Source: a virus
DNA length: 31,768 bases
Reading direction: 5' to 3' (one strand)
IMG/VR virus record: IMGVR_UViG_3300034198_004094
Coordinates: 1 to 31,768 of that record
Shown piece by piece: positions 1-6,870 of the stretch. Below the pieces are notes generated by a model, which worked only from the letters and a program-made list of their open reading frames with translations, did not search any database and had not been told where the DNA came from. Position numbers and translations under genes: made by a program. Position 1 is the first letter of the stretch; the number at the start of each line of letters is the position of its first letter.

Positions 1-1
1 A

Positions 2-148
2 GAGTGCATCATCCAACTGACAGACGGATACATCGGCAACTGGGGCGACGAGTGGGAAGCACCAATCCTGTGGGTCATCACCGAGAGCAACTACAACAGC
101 AACAAGATTGTCTCGCCTGTCGGCAAGACTGTTCACATCAAGGGGTAA
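2..148 (+). CDS. Partial hypothetical protein (3' end only)
   Basis: An open frame enters from the left edge and runs 48 codons to a TAA at 146-148. The visible C-terminus is polar, with motifs such as GYIGNWGDEWEAP and a basic ending (VHIKG). The next gene begins 4 bases later, which fits the tight operon spacing seen to the right. The start lies outside the window, so full length and function are unknown. The frame is supported by its uninterrupted length up to the edge and by its close fit to the following ribosome site. Confidence 0.55.
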   Translation, partial: ECIIQLTDGYIGNWGDEWEAPILWVITESNYNSNKIVSPVGKTVHIKG

Positions 149-152
149 GCAG

Positions 153-398
153 ATGACTAAAGCAATCATACGTTACGGTTACGACAGCTATGTGGTGGAG
201 GCAGAGGATGCACTGCGCATACATGAAATCCTAGCCAAGGCTGAACATTACCATAGGAAATACCGCTCAACAGAGGAGGGTGGCACTTCTTATTATGTCT
301 GGGAGCAGGACATGAACAGTGACATGCGCGACATTACGCTGATGCCCGATGGCCTCTACCGCATGGCCAAGTTGGCTGGCAAACCCGAAGATAAATAA
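153..398 (+). CDS. Hypothetical phage protein, 81 aa
   Basis: I chose the ATG at 153 because a purine-rich AAGGGG site (about 140-145) sits about 7 bases upstream. The longer in-frame start at 108 would overlap the preceding frame by 41 bases and has no ribosome site. The product begins MTKAIIRYGYDSYVVEAED, is mixed alpha/beta in appearance and rather acidic. It has no signal peptide, membrane segment or motif that I recognise. It is probably an early accessory gene; the function is unknown. Confidence 0.72.
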   Translation: MTKAIIRYGYDSYVVEAEDALRIHEILAKAEHYHRKYRSTEEGGTSYYVWEQDMNSDMRDITLMPDGLYRMAKLAGKPEDK

Positions 399-411
399 AA
401 ACACGAGTCAG

Positions 412-433
412 TAGGTCACACCTAACTAAGTTA
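412..433. repeat. Palindromic intergenic element, copy 1
   Basis: Two overlapping perfect inverted repeats fill the gap before the 283-residue gene: TAGGT-CAC-ACCTA (412-424) and TAACT-A-AGTTA (423-433). A related block, CCTAACTAGGTTAG, occurs at 2427-2440 in another intergenic gap. Shared symmetric sequence in two non-coding gaps suggests a protein-binding site or part of a phage promoter. No -10 or -35 can be assigned with confidence. The symmetry is seen; the function is inference. Confidence 0.35.
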
Positions 434-458
434 CACCTATTCAAGAAGGAGCAAGCAT

Positions 459-1310
459 ATGAGTATTAGTTCTTCATCGGTTCTTGTCGAACTGAACATC
501 TCCGTCTGGACGGCTAACAAGCTGGACAAGGACGCGACCAACAAACTGACTGCTGACAATAGAGCAGACGCAAACGCAGCGCAGGTGCGCAAGAACCTGA
601 TGGCTGGCACTTCGTTACGGAAGGACATAGCGGACTTTGCTGCTGGCTGTCGTATGTGGCACAACACACGAACGCTACCTTGGTCTGACCGTGGCCCTCG
701 CCTGTTACCCACAAGTCTGTTTCTCGACTACAAGGCAGAAGCCAACACGCGGCGCGATGCGTTCATGCAGATGAAGGACAAGTTTCGCATGGAATATCCG
801 AGGCTGCTGGCCACACGGATACTATCAATGGGCGACCTACATAACCCTGATGACTACCCGCATGTTGACGAGGTGATGGGCAAGTTTGACTTCCGCCTTG
901 TGTTCTCTCCCGTTCCAGAGTCGGGCGACTTCCGCTTAGACATACCAAAGCAGGACATGGACGAGATACGTAAGGAATACGATACTAACTTTGTTACACG
1001 TATCGAGGAAGCCATGCGGTCCCCATGGGAGAAGCTGCACACTATGTTGTCTGGCATGAGCGCCAAGCTGACCGATAGCGATGACGAGACTAAGAAGCGG
1101 TGGCACGACACGTTCATTACCAATGCGCAAGACATGTGCGGGATGCTGACCCACCTAAACATTACGGGTGACCCCAAGCTGGAAGCTGCGCGGCGGCAAC
1201 TGGAACAGGCGCTAATCAACGTCGATATTGACGACATCAAAGAGGAAGTGGGTGTTCGCGTAGACCTAAAGCAAAAGGTCGATGACATCCTCAAGGGTTA
1301 TGACTGGTAA
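459..1310 (+). CDS. Hypothetical early phage protein, 283 aa
   Basis: The start at ATG 459 is supported by GAAGGAG about 8 bases upstream. The protein is soluble-looking, charged and mostly helical. A central stretch (about residues 90-165) has a long helix (YKAEANTRRDAFMQMKDKF) followed by an FDFRLVFSPVP segment. That pattern loosely recalls DUF3150 proteins of phages and mobile elements, but I cannot establish the relationship by eye. It is followed after 12 bases by another large unrecognised gene, so the two are probably co-transcribed and may act together. No catalytic motif is evident. It could be a host-takeover or DNA-metabolism accessory protein, but function is unassigned. Confidence 0.85.
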   Translation: MSISSSSVLVELNISVWTANKLDKDATNKLTADNRADANAAQVRKNLMAGTSLRKDIADFAAGCRMWHNTRTLPWSDRGPRLLPTSLFLDYKAEANTRRDAFMQMKDKFRMEYPRLLATRILSMGDLHNPDDYPHVDEVMGKFDFRLVFSPVPESGDFRLDIPKQDMDEIRKEYDTNFVTRIEEAMRSPWEKLHTMLSGMSAKLTDSDDETKKRWHDTFITNAQDMCGMLTHLNITGDPKLEAARRQLEQALINVDIDDIKEEVGVRVDLKQKVDDILKGYDW

Positions 1311-1322
1311 AGGAAGACTAAC

Positions 1323-2234
1323 ATGACAATGAATTACGACGGCTACACATATACCGAACTCGATGGATACAAGAACGTATACAGGCGGGAATACAAGGCA
1401 CAGAACAACCCGTATCAAGGGCCAGCGGTGCTTGCACCTAAGCTTGCACCCTTTGTGGATGCGATACTGGCACAGCGCCCCAAGTGGAAGTTTGTGGCTA
1501 GGCAGCGGGCGGGGACGGTTCTCCAAGACGACGGAACCAACACCCCTGCGTTTGGCACTCTTCAGGTCTACACAGAGAATGACGAGATACTGGGAGAACT
1601 TGATACCACCTACACCTACCGTGGTGGCGAGAGCCAGCTTACTTACACCTACGACAACGAGAGGCTGAGTGACAAGAGGCAGCGTGGGTCTTGGTCGAAG
1701 AGCACAAAGCTGGATAAGGCAGTCAAGGATGTGCTCAAGAACTTCCGCCCGAAGAACACTAACGAAATTGTGCGGGAGCGTATGAGCCTTGCGGGTAGCG
1801 TGGTAGGGCAAACAGCGGCTGAAGCGCAAAAGAAGTTTATGAACCCATACTCCAAGCTAAACCAGCAGATGACTAACTTTGTTATGTATAACTGGGCTAC
1901 GCTATCTCCGATGTTCACGAAGGCGGGTCTTGAGTTTGACCCCGAACTTCCAGAACTATACGCGGCTGCTATGAAGGCCAAGGAGATGAAGGAGTCGTTC
2001 GCTCCCGATGGCGGCGTAACCATAATAGTGCGACCTAGTGATTATCTTGTAGTGCGAAACACTGGCGTAGACGATAAATACGATGTACAGATTAAAGCAC
2101 CAGAGGAACTGCCAGCCGAGGTGCGCCGCAAGCTGGGTATACTCAAGCTGACGGAACTTAGGCAGTACGTCCCCGACATGGGCGTGCATTGCGCGAAAAA
2201 TACATACTTTATTACTGGGAAGGACATGATGTGA
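1323..2234 (+). CDS. Hypothetical phage protein, 303 aa
   Basis: The ATG at 1323 follows AAAGGAAG at a usable distance, just after the previous stop; a second ATG lies two codons in. The N-terminal half is rich in Tyr and beta-type segments (for example TLQVYTENDEILGEL and SQLTYTYDNERL). The middle is basic and helical (residues about 115-165), and the C-terminal part ends in CAKNTYFITGKDMM. No known motif, signal sequence or membrane segment is visible. Its tight linkage to the 283-residue gene suggests a two-gene early unit. Its stop overlaps the GTG start of the next small gene. Function unknown. Confidence 0.85.
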   Translation: MTMNYDGYTYTELDGYKNVYRREYKAQNNPYQGPAVLAPKLAPFVDAILAQRPKWKFVARQRAGTVLQDDGTNTPAFGTLQVYTENDEILGELDTTYTYRGGESQLTYTYDNERLSDKRQRGSWSKSTKLDKAVKDVLKNFRPKNTNEIVRERMSLAGSVVGQTAAEAQKKFMNPYSKLNQQMTNFVMYNWATLSPMFTKAGLEFDPELPELYAAAMKAKEMKESFAPDGGVTIIVRPSDYLVVRNTGVDDKYDVQIKAPEELPAEVRRKLGILKLTELRQYVPDMGVHCAKNTYFITGKDMM

Positions 2235-2416
2235 TTGAAGAAACTAAACGATACCGAGGGCAGCGTGGGTTGGGCAAGCGCCCCGCCATGAGCCTTGCAA
2301 ACCTGCGGCTGCGGACGGACATCCTCGACTACTATAAGACGTTCCCAAGCTACACGGCTAAGATGCGTGAAGTCCTAACGGAGTATGCAGAAGCCGAATC
2401 GGCGGACTACAAATAG
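2231..2416 (+). CDS. Small hypothetical protein, 61 aa
   Basis: I place the start at the GTG at 2231, which overlaps the previous TGA stop (GTGA), with a GGGAAGGA site just upstream. The alternative longer frame from 2189 would overlap the upstream gene deeply. The product is basic at its N-terminus (KRYRGQRGLGKRP), then helical with an acidic end. It could bind nucleic acid, but no named motif is recognisable. It is the last gene before a rho-independent terminator and ends with TAG. Confidence 0.6.
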   Translation: MIEETKRYRGQRGLGKRPAMSLANLRLRTDILDYYKTFPSYTAKMREVLTEYAEAESADYK

Positions 2417-2426
2417 ACTAGTAACT

Positions 2427-2440
2427 CCTAACTAGGTTAG
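2427..2440. repeat. Palindromic intergenic element, copy 2
   Basis: CCTAACTAGG (2427-2436) and CTAAC-TAG-GTTAG (2428-2440) are overlapping inverted repeats just after the small gene's stop and just before the terminator stem. The core CCTAACTA plus GTTA matches the block at 422-433. It is a candidate operator or phage-specific regulatory element; only the sequence similarity and symmetry are seen. Confidence 0.3.
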
Positions 2441-2444
2441 AACT

Positions 2445-2470
2445 GACCGCCCTTGTGGCGGTCTTTTTTT
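2445..2470 (+). terminator. Rho-independent terminator
   Basis: A perfect 7-bp stem GACCGCC/GGCGGTC with a 5-base loop (CTTGT) is followed by seven T residues and a further T-rich run. It ends the first plus-strand transcription block and separates the unrecognised early genes from the replication block. A new promoter is therefore expected in the bases that follow. Confidence 0.9.
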
Positions 2471-2490
2471 GTCTTTTTTATTTTTCATGT

Positions 2491-2518
2491 TTGACAATGT
2501 ATAAGCATGATGTAAGGT
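2491..2518 (+). promoter_or_regulatory. Candidate sigma70-type promoter
   Basis: A perfect TTGACA (2491-2496) lies directly after the terminator and about 50 bases before the next start. The best -10 at a 16-base spacing is TAAGGT (2513-2518), which matches TATAAT at only three of six positions. TATAAG at 2500-2505 is too close. The position after a terminator and before a new operon supports a promoter; the -10 is weak, so the exact element is uncertain. Confidence 0.3.
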
Positions 2519-2543
2519 GGCCTCCCTAACAAGGAGCAACCAG

Positions 2544-2909
2544 ATGAAATACCCAGAACTTATCAACGTCACAGTCGTGCCCACGGCAGGGTATAAAGCG
2601 ATTTTCCTTAGCCCCTATGACAAAGAGGATATACCAGAAATGGTATCAGACTTGTGGATAGACCACATCATCGGATGGCGGGTTTCCACATATCAACGCG
2701 ACAACGGCGATATTTATTCGACCACGGACGCAATCACTGTAGATGGTTCGTCTCACCAAGACTACGCTGTTATGGCCCCAGACGGAACCGTTGCGGACTC
2801 GTTCCATAGCGCTCATGCTAACTTAGAAGAATACCTAGCCCATAACAGGAAATACCAAGCGGAACTGAAAGCCCTGCACGTAGAAATAACTGGAATTACC
2901 AGTGGCTAA
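2544..2909 (+). CDS. Hypothetical protein, 121 aa
   Basis: The ATG at 2544 is 7 bases after a perfect AAGGAG (2531-2536), so the longer in-frame start at 2517 is rejected. The first half of the product is beta-rich (YPELINVTVVPTAGYKAIF), the middle Asp-rich and polar, and the end helical with several His residues. No family is recognised. It opens the second plus-strand block and its end overlaps the GTG start of the VRR-NUC nuclease by 8 bases, so it is probably co-translated with it. Confidence 0.8.
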   Translation: MKYPELINVTVVPTAGYKAIFLSPYDKEDIPEMVSDLWIDHIIGWRVSTYQRDNGDIYSTTDAITVDGSSHQDYAVMAPDGTVADSFHSAHANLEEYLAHNRKYQAELKALHVEITGITSG

Positions 2910-3219
2910 AACCCCCGAAAAAGTGGTCAAGGACAAGGTCGTGTCCATCCTCAAGTCAGAGGATGTGTATTACTTCTTTCCCGCAACGCACGGCTACGGA
3001 CGCAGTGGCGTTCCAGATATCATAGCATGTGTAAACGGACACTTCTTTGCCATTGAGTGCAAGGCAGGTGGTGGCAAGCTGACCGCCCTCCAAACCCGCG
3101 AGATTGAACACATCCGCCGTTGCGGTGGCGTGGCTGTCGTGGCGAACGAAGACAACTGGGACATGGTGCGCGACATCGTGCGCAAGCTTAAGAATACTGT
3201 CATAGGAGAGGCGGCGTGA
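2902..3219 (+). CDS. VRR-NUC domain nuclease
   Basis: The protein of about 105 residues matches the VRR-NUC fold of the PD-(D/E)XK nuclease superfamily. A GVPDII motif carries Asp39, followed by the FFAIECKAGGG strand with Glu52 and Lys54, then Gln64 in the following helix. This family includes Holliday-junction and structure-specific nucleases (the FAN1 and phage stand-alone forms). The start is the GTG at 2902 inside the previous gene's end; it is the only start that keeps the complete domain. It sits immediately before the polymerase, which suggests a role in recombination or resolution of replication intermediates. All core catalytic residues are present, so I expect an active enzyme. Structure specificity cannot be told from sequence. 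Confidence 0.9.
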   Translation: MAKTPEKVVKDKVVSILKSEDVYYFFPATHGYGRSGVPDIIACVNGHFFAIECKAGGGKLTALQTREIEHIRRCGGVAVVANEDNWDMVRDIVRKLKNTVIGEAA

Positions 3220-3383
3220 TTAAAGAACGCATCGAAGCGCTACGCAAACGCGAAGCCGTGTGCTGGGATATGTCGGAGGTGTTCCTTCACGCGAAGGACG
3301 CACATGGTCTACATGACATGGGTGTAGAAATCCAAGGCATCCAGTGGGCCATCCGCGAACTGGAACTTCTGCTATGCAGATAA
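3216..3383 (+). CDS. Small helical protein, 55 aa
   Basis: A GTG at 3216 overlaps the nuclease stop (GTGA) and opens 55 codons to the TAA at 3381-3383, overlapping the polymerase start by 10 bases. An AGGAGAGG site lies just upstream. The product is helical and charged at the N-terminus (IKERIEALRKREA), with one His/Asp-rich centre and a Leu-rich end, as in a small coiled-coil or adaptor protein. The coupling on both sides argues that it is translated. No family is recognised. Confidence 0.68.
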   Translation: MIKERIEALRKREAVCWDMSEVFLHAKDAHGLHDMGVEIQGIQWAIRELELLLCR

Positions 3384-5194
3384 TCACAATCGACTTCGAG
3401 ACCTACTATGACCGAGCGTTCAGCCTGTCCAAGCTGACGACCGAGGAATATATCCGTGATGAGCGCTTTGAGACTATCGGCGTAGCTGTAAAGGTTGACG
3501 AAGGCGAGGCCCAATGGTTCAGCGGCCCGAAGGCCGCGACCAAGATGTTCCTTAGCCAATTCCCATGGGACGATGCTGTGGCTGTGGCGCATAACGCTGT
3601 GTTCGACATGGCTATCCTTAACTGGCAGTTCGACATCCGCCCCAAGCGCATTGCTGATACGTTGTCTATGGCAAGAGCCAAGCATGGAACGGAAGTGGGT
3701 GGTAGCCTCAAGGCGCTGGCCGAATACTATCAGTTGGGAGCGAAAGGCACTGAAGTTCTTAACGCACTGGGCAAACAGCGATTGGATTTCAACGCCAAAG
3801 ACTTAGCCAGATACGGAGAATACTGCCGTAACGATGCAGACCTCACCCATAGTTTATTCAAGTGCCTTGCTGATGGCTTCCCCCTCGTAGAGTTGCAGCT
3901 TATCGACCTGACCATCCGTATGTTTACCGAGCCAGTACTGACACTAGATAAGCAAATCCTGACAGAACACTTGGTCAAGGTGCAGGATGTCAAGGAGGCA
4001 CTGCTTGGTAGGGCACTGGTAGACAAGGCGGACATCATGTCCAACCCTAAGCTGGCCGACCTGCTGCGCAAGTGCGGTGTCGAGCCACCAACGAAGATTA
4101 GCCCAAAGACAGGCAAGGAGGCGTTCGCCTTCGCTAAGAACGACGAAGCATTCAAGGCGCTGCTGGAGCATGAGAACCCAGTAGTCCAAGCGATTGTGGC
4201 TGCGCGGTTAGGTGTAAAGTCTACCCTTGAGGAAACCCGAACCGAGCGATTCATCAAGATTGCGGAGCGCGGCACGTTACCTGTGCCCCTACGTTACTAC
4301 GCTGCACATACTGGGCGATGGGGAGGGGACGACAAGGTTAACCTTCAGAACCTACCTCGCAAGTCACCATTGAAGAAGGCGATGCTGGCACCGGAGGGGC
4401 ATAACTTTATCGACTGTGATAGCAGCCAGATTGAAGCACGGACCTTGGCGTGGCTGGCAGGGCAGAACGACCTCGTAGACGCATTTGACCGAGGCGAAGA
4501 TGTGTACAAGATTATGGCATCCTCTATCTACGGTGTGCCTATTGACGAGGTGACGGACGGCCAGCGCTTCGTGGGTAAGACAACCATCTTGGGCTGCGGC
4601 TACGGTATGGGGGCTGACAAATTCAAGGCGCAGCTAAAGACGTTCGGTGTCGATATGGAACTGGCCGAGTGCAAACGTATTATTAGCGTATACCGAGAGA
4701 CCTATTCCATGATCCCAAAACTGTGGCGTGAGGCTGGTGACGCTCTGGACGCTATGGCGAATAATCAAACTGCACCACTAGGGTTATCCGGTGTGCTGAC
4801 GGTGTGCGGTGCAGATGGTATCAAGCTGCCCAACGGGCTGAGCCTCAAGTATCCCGACCTCCGCTGGGTGTATGGCGATAACGGTAAGCCCGAGATGGTT
4901 TACAACCAGAGGAAGGGTAAGGCTATCCTACCCACCCGCATCTACGGCGGAAAGCTAATCGAGAACGTGTGCCAAGCCTTGGCCCGTATCATAATCGGTG
5001 AGCAGATGCTAATGATTGCACGTAGCTACCGTGTGGTGATGACCGTGCACGACGCGATAGGGGTGGTTGCCCCTACTGAGAAAGCCGCAAAGGCGCGGCA
5101 ATTTGTAGAGCAGTGTATGCGTATGCGTCCCAAGTGGGCGACAGCACTGCCGTTAAACTGTGAAAGCAAAGAAGGAGCAAGTTATGGCGGGTGA
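3374..5194 (+). CDS. polA: Family A DNA polymerase with 3'-5' exonuclease
   Basis: This 606-residue protein is the phage replicase: a proofreading exonuclease followed by a Pol I-type polymerase domain, about the size of the Klenow fragment, with no 5' nuclease. Exonuclease motifs are DFET (7-10), HNAVFDM (73-79) and YCRNDADLT (150-158). Polymerase motif A is DSSQIEAR (Asp349). Motif B runs R398-xxx-K402-xxx-L406-xxx-Y410-G. Motif C reads VHDA (His559, Asp560, Ala561). Leu406 is equivalent to E. coli Phe762, and the usual Glu of the HDE motif is Ala. I use the ATG at 3374, which starts directly with the beta strand carrying exonuclease motif I. The start overlaps the small upstream gene. It works with the SNF2-type helicase and primase-helicase encoded downstream. 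Confidence 0.97.
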   Translation: MQIITIDFETYYDRAFSLSKLTTEEYIRDERFETIGVAVKVDEGEAQWFSGPKAATKMFLSQFPWDDAVAVAHNAVFDMAILNWQFDIRPKRIADTLSMARAKHGTEVGGSLKALAEYYQLGAKGTEVLNALGKQRLDFNAKDLARYGEYCRNDADLTHSLFKCLADGFPLVELQLIDLTIRMFTEPVLTLDKQILTEHLVKVQDVKEALLGRALVDKADIMSNPKLADLLRKCGVEPPTKISPKTGKEAFAFAKNDEAFKALLEHENPVVQAIVAARLGVKSTLEETRTERFIKIAERGTLPVPLRYYAAHTGRWGGDDKVNLQNLPRKSPLKKAMLAPEGHNFIDCDSSQIEARTLAWLAGQNDLVDAFDRGEDVYKIMASSIYGVPIDEVTDGQRFVGKTTILGCGYGMGADKFKAQLKTFGVDMELAECKRIISVYRETYSMIPKLWREAGDALDAMANNQTAPLGLSGVLTVCGADGIKLPNGLSLKYPDLRWVYGDNGKPEMVYNQRKGKAILPTRIYGGKLIENVCQALARIIIGEQMLMIARSYRVVMTVHDAIGVVAPTEKAAKARQFVEQCMRMRPKWATALPLNCESKEGASYGG

Positions 5195-5555
5195 TTTAGA
5201 TTTACTGGAGGACCTCGTAGGGGTGTCCCCACTACCTATGATGGGGCGTAAGAAACTGCATAAGTTGAAGAAGTATAGATTTGAATGTAAAAATAAACAC
5301 CCTTTGCGGGGAGAAAACCTTATAATCCGCAAAAGCGGAACTCGTACAACTAAGATATGCAAGACCTGTCTCGATGTATCGAGGGCTAAGTGGAAGGCGA
5401 ACAATCCTGACTACAAGACACCGCAGCGCCTTGCCAAACAAACGAGGCCAGAGCGCATAAAAGAACTTGAGGCTGCTCTGCTAGACGTACTGACTTATAT
5501 GAGTCCTAGTACGCTCAAGGAGCGCTATGAGAAGATTGCACGGGGAGTGAAGTGA
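5184..5555 (+). CDS. Zinc-finger protein, HNH-associated type
   Basis: The start at ATG 5184 has GAAGGAG (5171-5177) just upstream and overlaps the polymerase end by 11 bases. Residues 35-62 carry a Cys35-xxx-His39 ... Cys59-xx-Cys62 cluster in the form CKNKHPLRGENL then KICKTCL. This arrangement is common as a zinc-binding N-terminal part of phage HNH endonucleases, but here no HNH nuclease core follows. The remainder is basic and helical (residues 66-123). It may bind DNA, or be a remnant or stand-alone version of the zinc module. The four metal ligands look intact. Its place after the polymerase suggests a DNA-related role, which is inference. Confidence 0.82.
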   Translation: MAGDLDLLEDLVGVSPLPMMGRKKLHKLKKYRFECKNKHPLRGENLIIRKSGTRTTKICKTCLDVSRAKWKANNPDYKTPQRLAKQTRPERIKELEAALLDVLTYMSPSTLKERYEKIARGVK

Positions 5556-5926
5556 TGGGCGAACCACATGACGTAGTGAAGCTACTACTTGCACGGATGG
5601 AGAGCCACCCCGAAGAGTTTCGGGGTCGAGCAGAAGCGTATTATGAGCGCTGGGTTAACCACATAGACGAGATACGCGAGCATGGAAACGAAACGGACAA
5701 AGCTTTAATCGTTGCAAAGCTACGGGATATTCGGATGACTGAAACTCACGAGCGAGTGATGGATGAACTGCTCAACGGCCCCGACAGACGTCGTAAGCAA
5801 GAAGAAGAAGCCGAGTACGAGCGTCACCTTGTACACGCAGCAAGCCATTCGCGGCAGCAACAGCTAACTTTTGGCACGCCTTATACCGACATGAACCCAA
5901 CAGGTAACTTAGGAGCAAGAAAATGA
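5555..5926 (+). CDS. Hypothetical charged helical protein, 123 aa
   Basis: I choose the ATG at 5555, which overlaps the previous stop as TGATG; a GTG one codon upstream is also in frame. The protein is highly charged and helical (for example RRRKQEEEAEYERHL at about residues 75-89), with His-rich and Gln-rich stretches near the end. No enzyme motif, signal or membrane segment is visible. Its own stop overlaps the methyltransferase start by four bases (ATGA), which implies translational coupling. Function unknown. Confidence 0.83.
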   Translation: MGEPHDVVKLLLARMESHPEEFRGRAEAYYERWVNHIDEIREHGNETDKALIVAKLRDIRMTETHERVMDELLNGPDRRRKQEEEAEYERHLVHAASHSRQQQLTFGTPYTDMNPTGNLGARK

Positions 5927-6519
5927 CCGAGTATCAATTTACAAAAGACTGGTTCAACTGGGCACCAGAAGTATGGAACCAACTCACCCCTATGCTGTCA
6001 GGTGAAGCAGGTAAGCGTAACTTCCTTGAGATAGGCTCGTTTGAAGGACGCAGCAGCATCTGGATTGCAGAGAACATGATGCAGGACGGTGACCGCCTTA
6101 ACTGTATCGACACATGGATGGGTGGCGAGGAACACGGCGAAGAGAACATGAATGAAGTGGAAGAGCGGTTTCGCGCTAACTTGATTGTCGCTGCGAAAAA
6201 GTTCCCAGAGCGCGTTATCGTCCAGCAAAAGGGTACTTCTACTCTCGCACTGGCACACAAGATTAGGCACGGTAGCTTCTACGACTTCATCTACATCGAC
6301 GGAAGCCACAAGGCACCTGATGTGCTGACCGATGCGTGTATGGCTTGGCCGTTGCTCAAGCGTGAAGGTCTGATGGTGTTCGACGACTATATGTGGGGCA
6401 ACCCCCGCGATGCGCTGCACCGCCCTAAGATTGCAATCGACGCTTTCACTAACATCTTCGGTGAGACAGCAGAGATTGTCCACGTTGGTTACCAACTAGT
6501 AGTACGCAAGAAAGGATAA
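5923..6519 (+). CDS. Class I SAM-dependent methyltransferase
   Basis: The 198-residue protein has the Rossmann-type SAM-binding motif FLEIGSFEGRS (34-44), an acidic motif II region (CIDTW, 61-65), DFIYIDGSH (121-129) and the later strand MVFDDYMWG (151-159). This is the pattern of the Methyltransf_24 / macrocin-type O-methyltransferase group, in which acidic and His residues near IDGSH can bind a metal ion. An AGGAGCAAG site precedes the ATGA overlap. A glycosyltransferase lies two small genes downstream, so the pair may act on a sugar or surface glycan. Methylation of nucleotides or protein is also possible. The fold is confident; the substrate is unknown. Confidence 0.9.
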   Translation: MTEYQFTKDWFNWAPEVWNQLTPMLSGEAGKRNFLEIGSFEGRSSIWIAENMMQDGDRLNCIDTWMGGEEHGEENMNEVEERFRANLIVAAKKFPERVIVQQKGTSTLALAHKIRHGSFYDFIYIDGSHKAPDVLTDACMAWPLLKREGLMVFDDYMWGNPRDALHRPKIAIDAFTNIFGETAEIVHVGYQLVVRKKG

Positions 6520-6523
6520 GAAC

Positions 6524-6694
6524 ATGGATTGGATTACGACTGTAGCAGTATTTGTATTGGTGTTCGTTAGCTATGCGATTGGGCGGCTTAGTAGTGACGC
6601 TACCCCCATCAAGCGTGAGAACGAGCGGCTCAACGCAGAACTAAAAAAGCTGACTGACCGTGACGAGCGTGGCCGTTTCAAAGGCGGTAAGTAG
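6524..6694 (+). CDS. Small single-span membrane protein, 56 aa
   Basis: The ATG at 6524 lies 4 bases after the methyltransferase stop, with AAAGGATAAG upstream. Residues 3-21 form a hydrophobic span (ITTVAVFVLVFVSYAIG). A heptad-like charged helix follows (residues 32-45, RENERLNAELKKL), then a basic, Gly-rich tail. This layout suggests an inner-membrane anchor with a short cytoplasmic coiled coil. It ends with a TAG that overlaps the next GTG start. It could anchor the neighbouring modification enzymes or act on the host membrane; neither is shown. Confidence 0.75.
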   Translation: MDWITTVAVFVLVFVSYAIGRLSSDATPIKRENERLNAELKKLTDRDERGRFKGGK

Positions 6695-6870
6695 TGCCCA
6701 AACGAGTATGGACGCCTGAGAGGGACGCAGAGTTGTTGGAGTATTACAAGTACGGCCTAAGGCCAGCGTACATGGCGGAACAGATGGGGCTTACGATTGC
6801 TTCAGTCGAGGGCCGTTACGGGAAGCTGAAAAGAATACAAAAAGCTAAGGAAGCAGAGAGCAATGACTGA
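6694..6870 (+). CDS. Myb/SANT-like helix-turn-helix protein, 58 aa
   Basis: A GTG at 6694 overlaps the preceding TAG and opens 58 codons to the TGA at 6868-6870, overlapping the glycosyltransferase start. The sequence follows the Myb/SANT or GcrA-like pattern: RVWTPERDAELLEYYKYG, then a helix ending MAEQMGLTIASVEGRY and a basic helix GKLKRIQKAK. The conserved Trp, the G-T/S-V-xx-R turn and the recognition-helix spacing are present. It is likely a small DNA-binding protein, perhaps a regulator of the operon or host. No strong ribosome site is seen, so translation is probably coupled to the upstream gene. Confidence 0.7.
   Translation: MPKRVWTPERDAELLEYYKYGLRPAYMAEQMGLTIASVEGRYGKLKRIQKAKEAESND

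Noticed and set aside
108-152. Upstream ATG for the 81-residue gene
   Set aside because: It would overlap the preceding frame and lacks a ribosome site; the ATG at 153 has AAGGGG.
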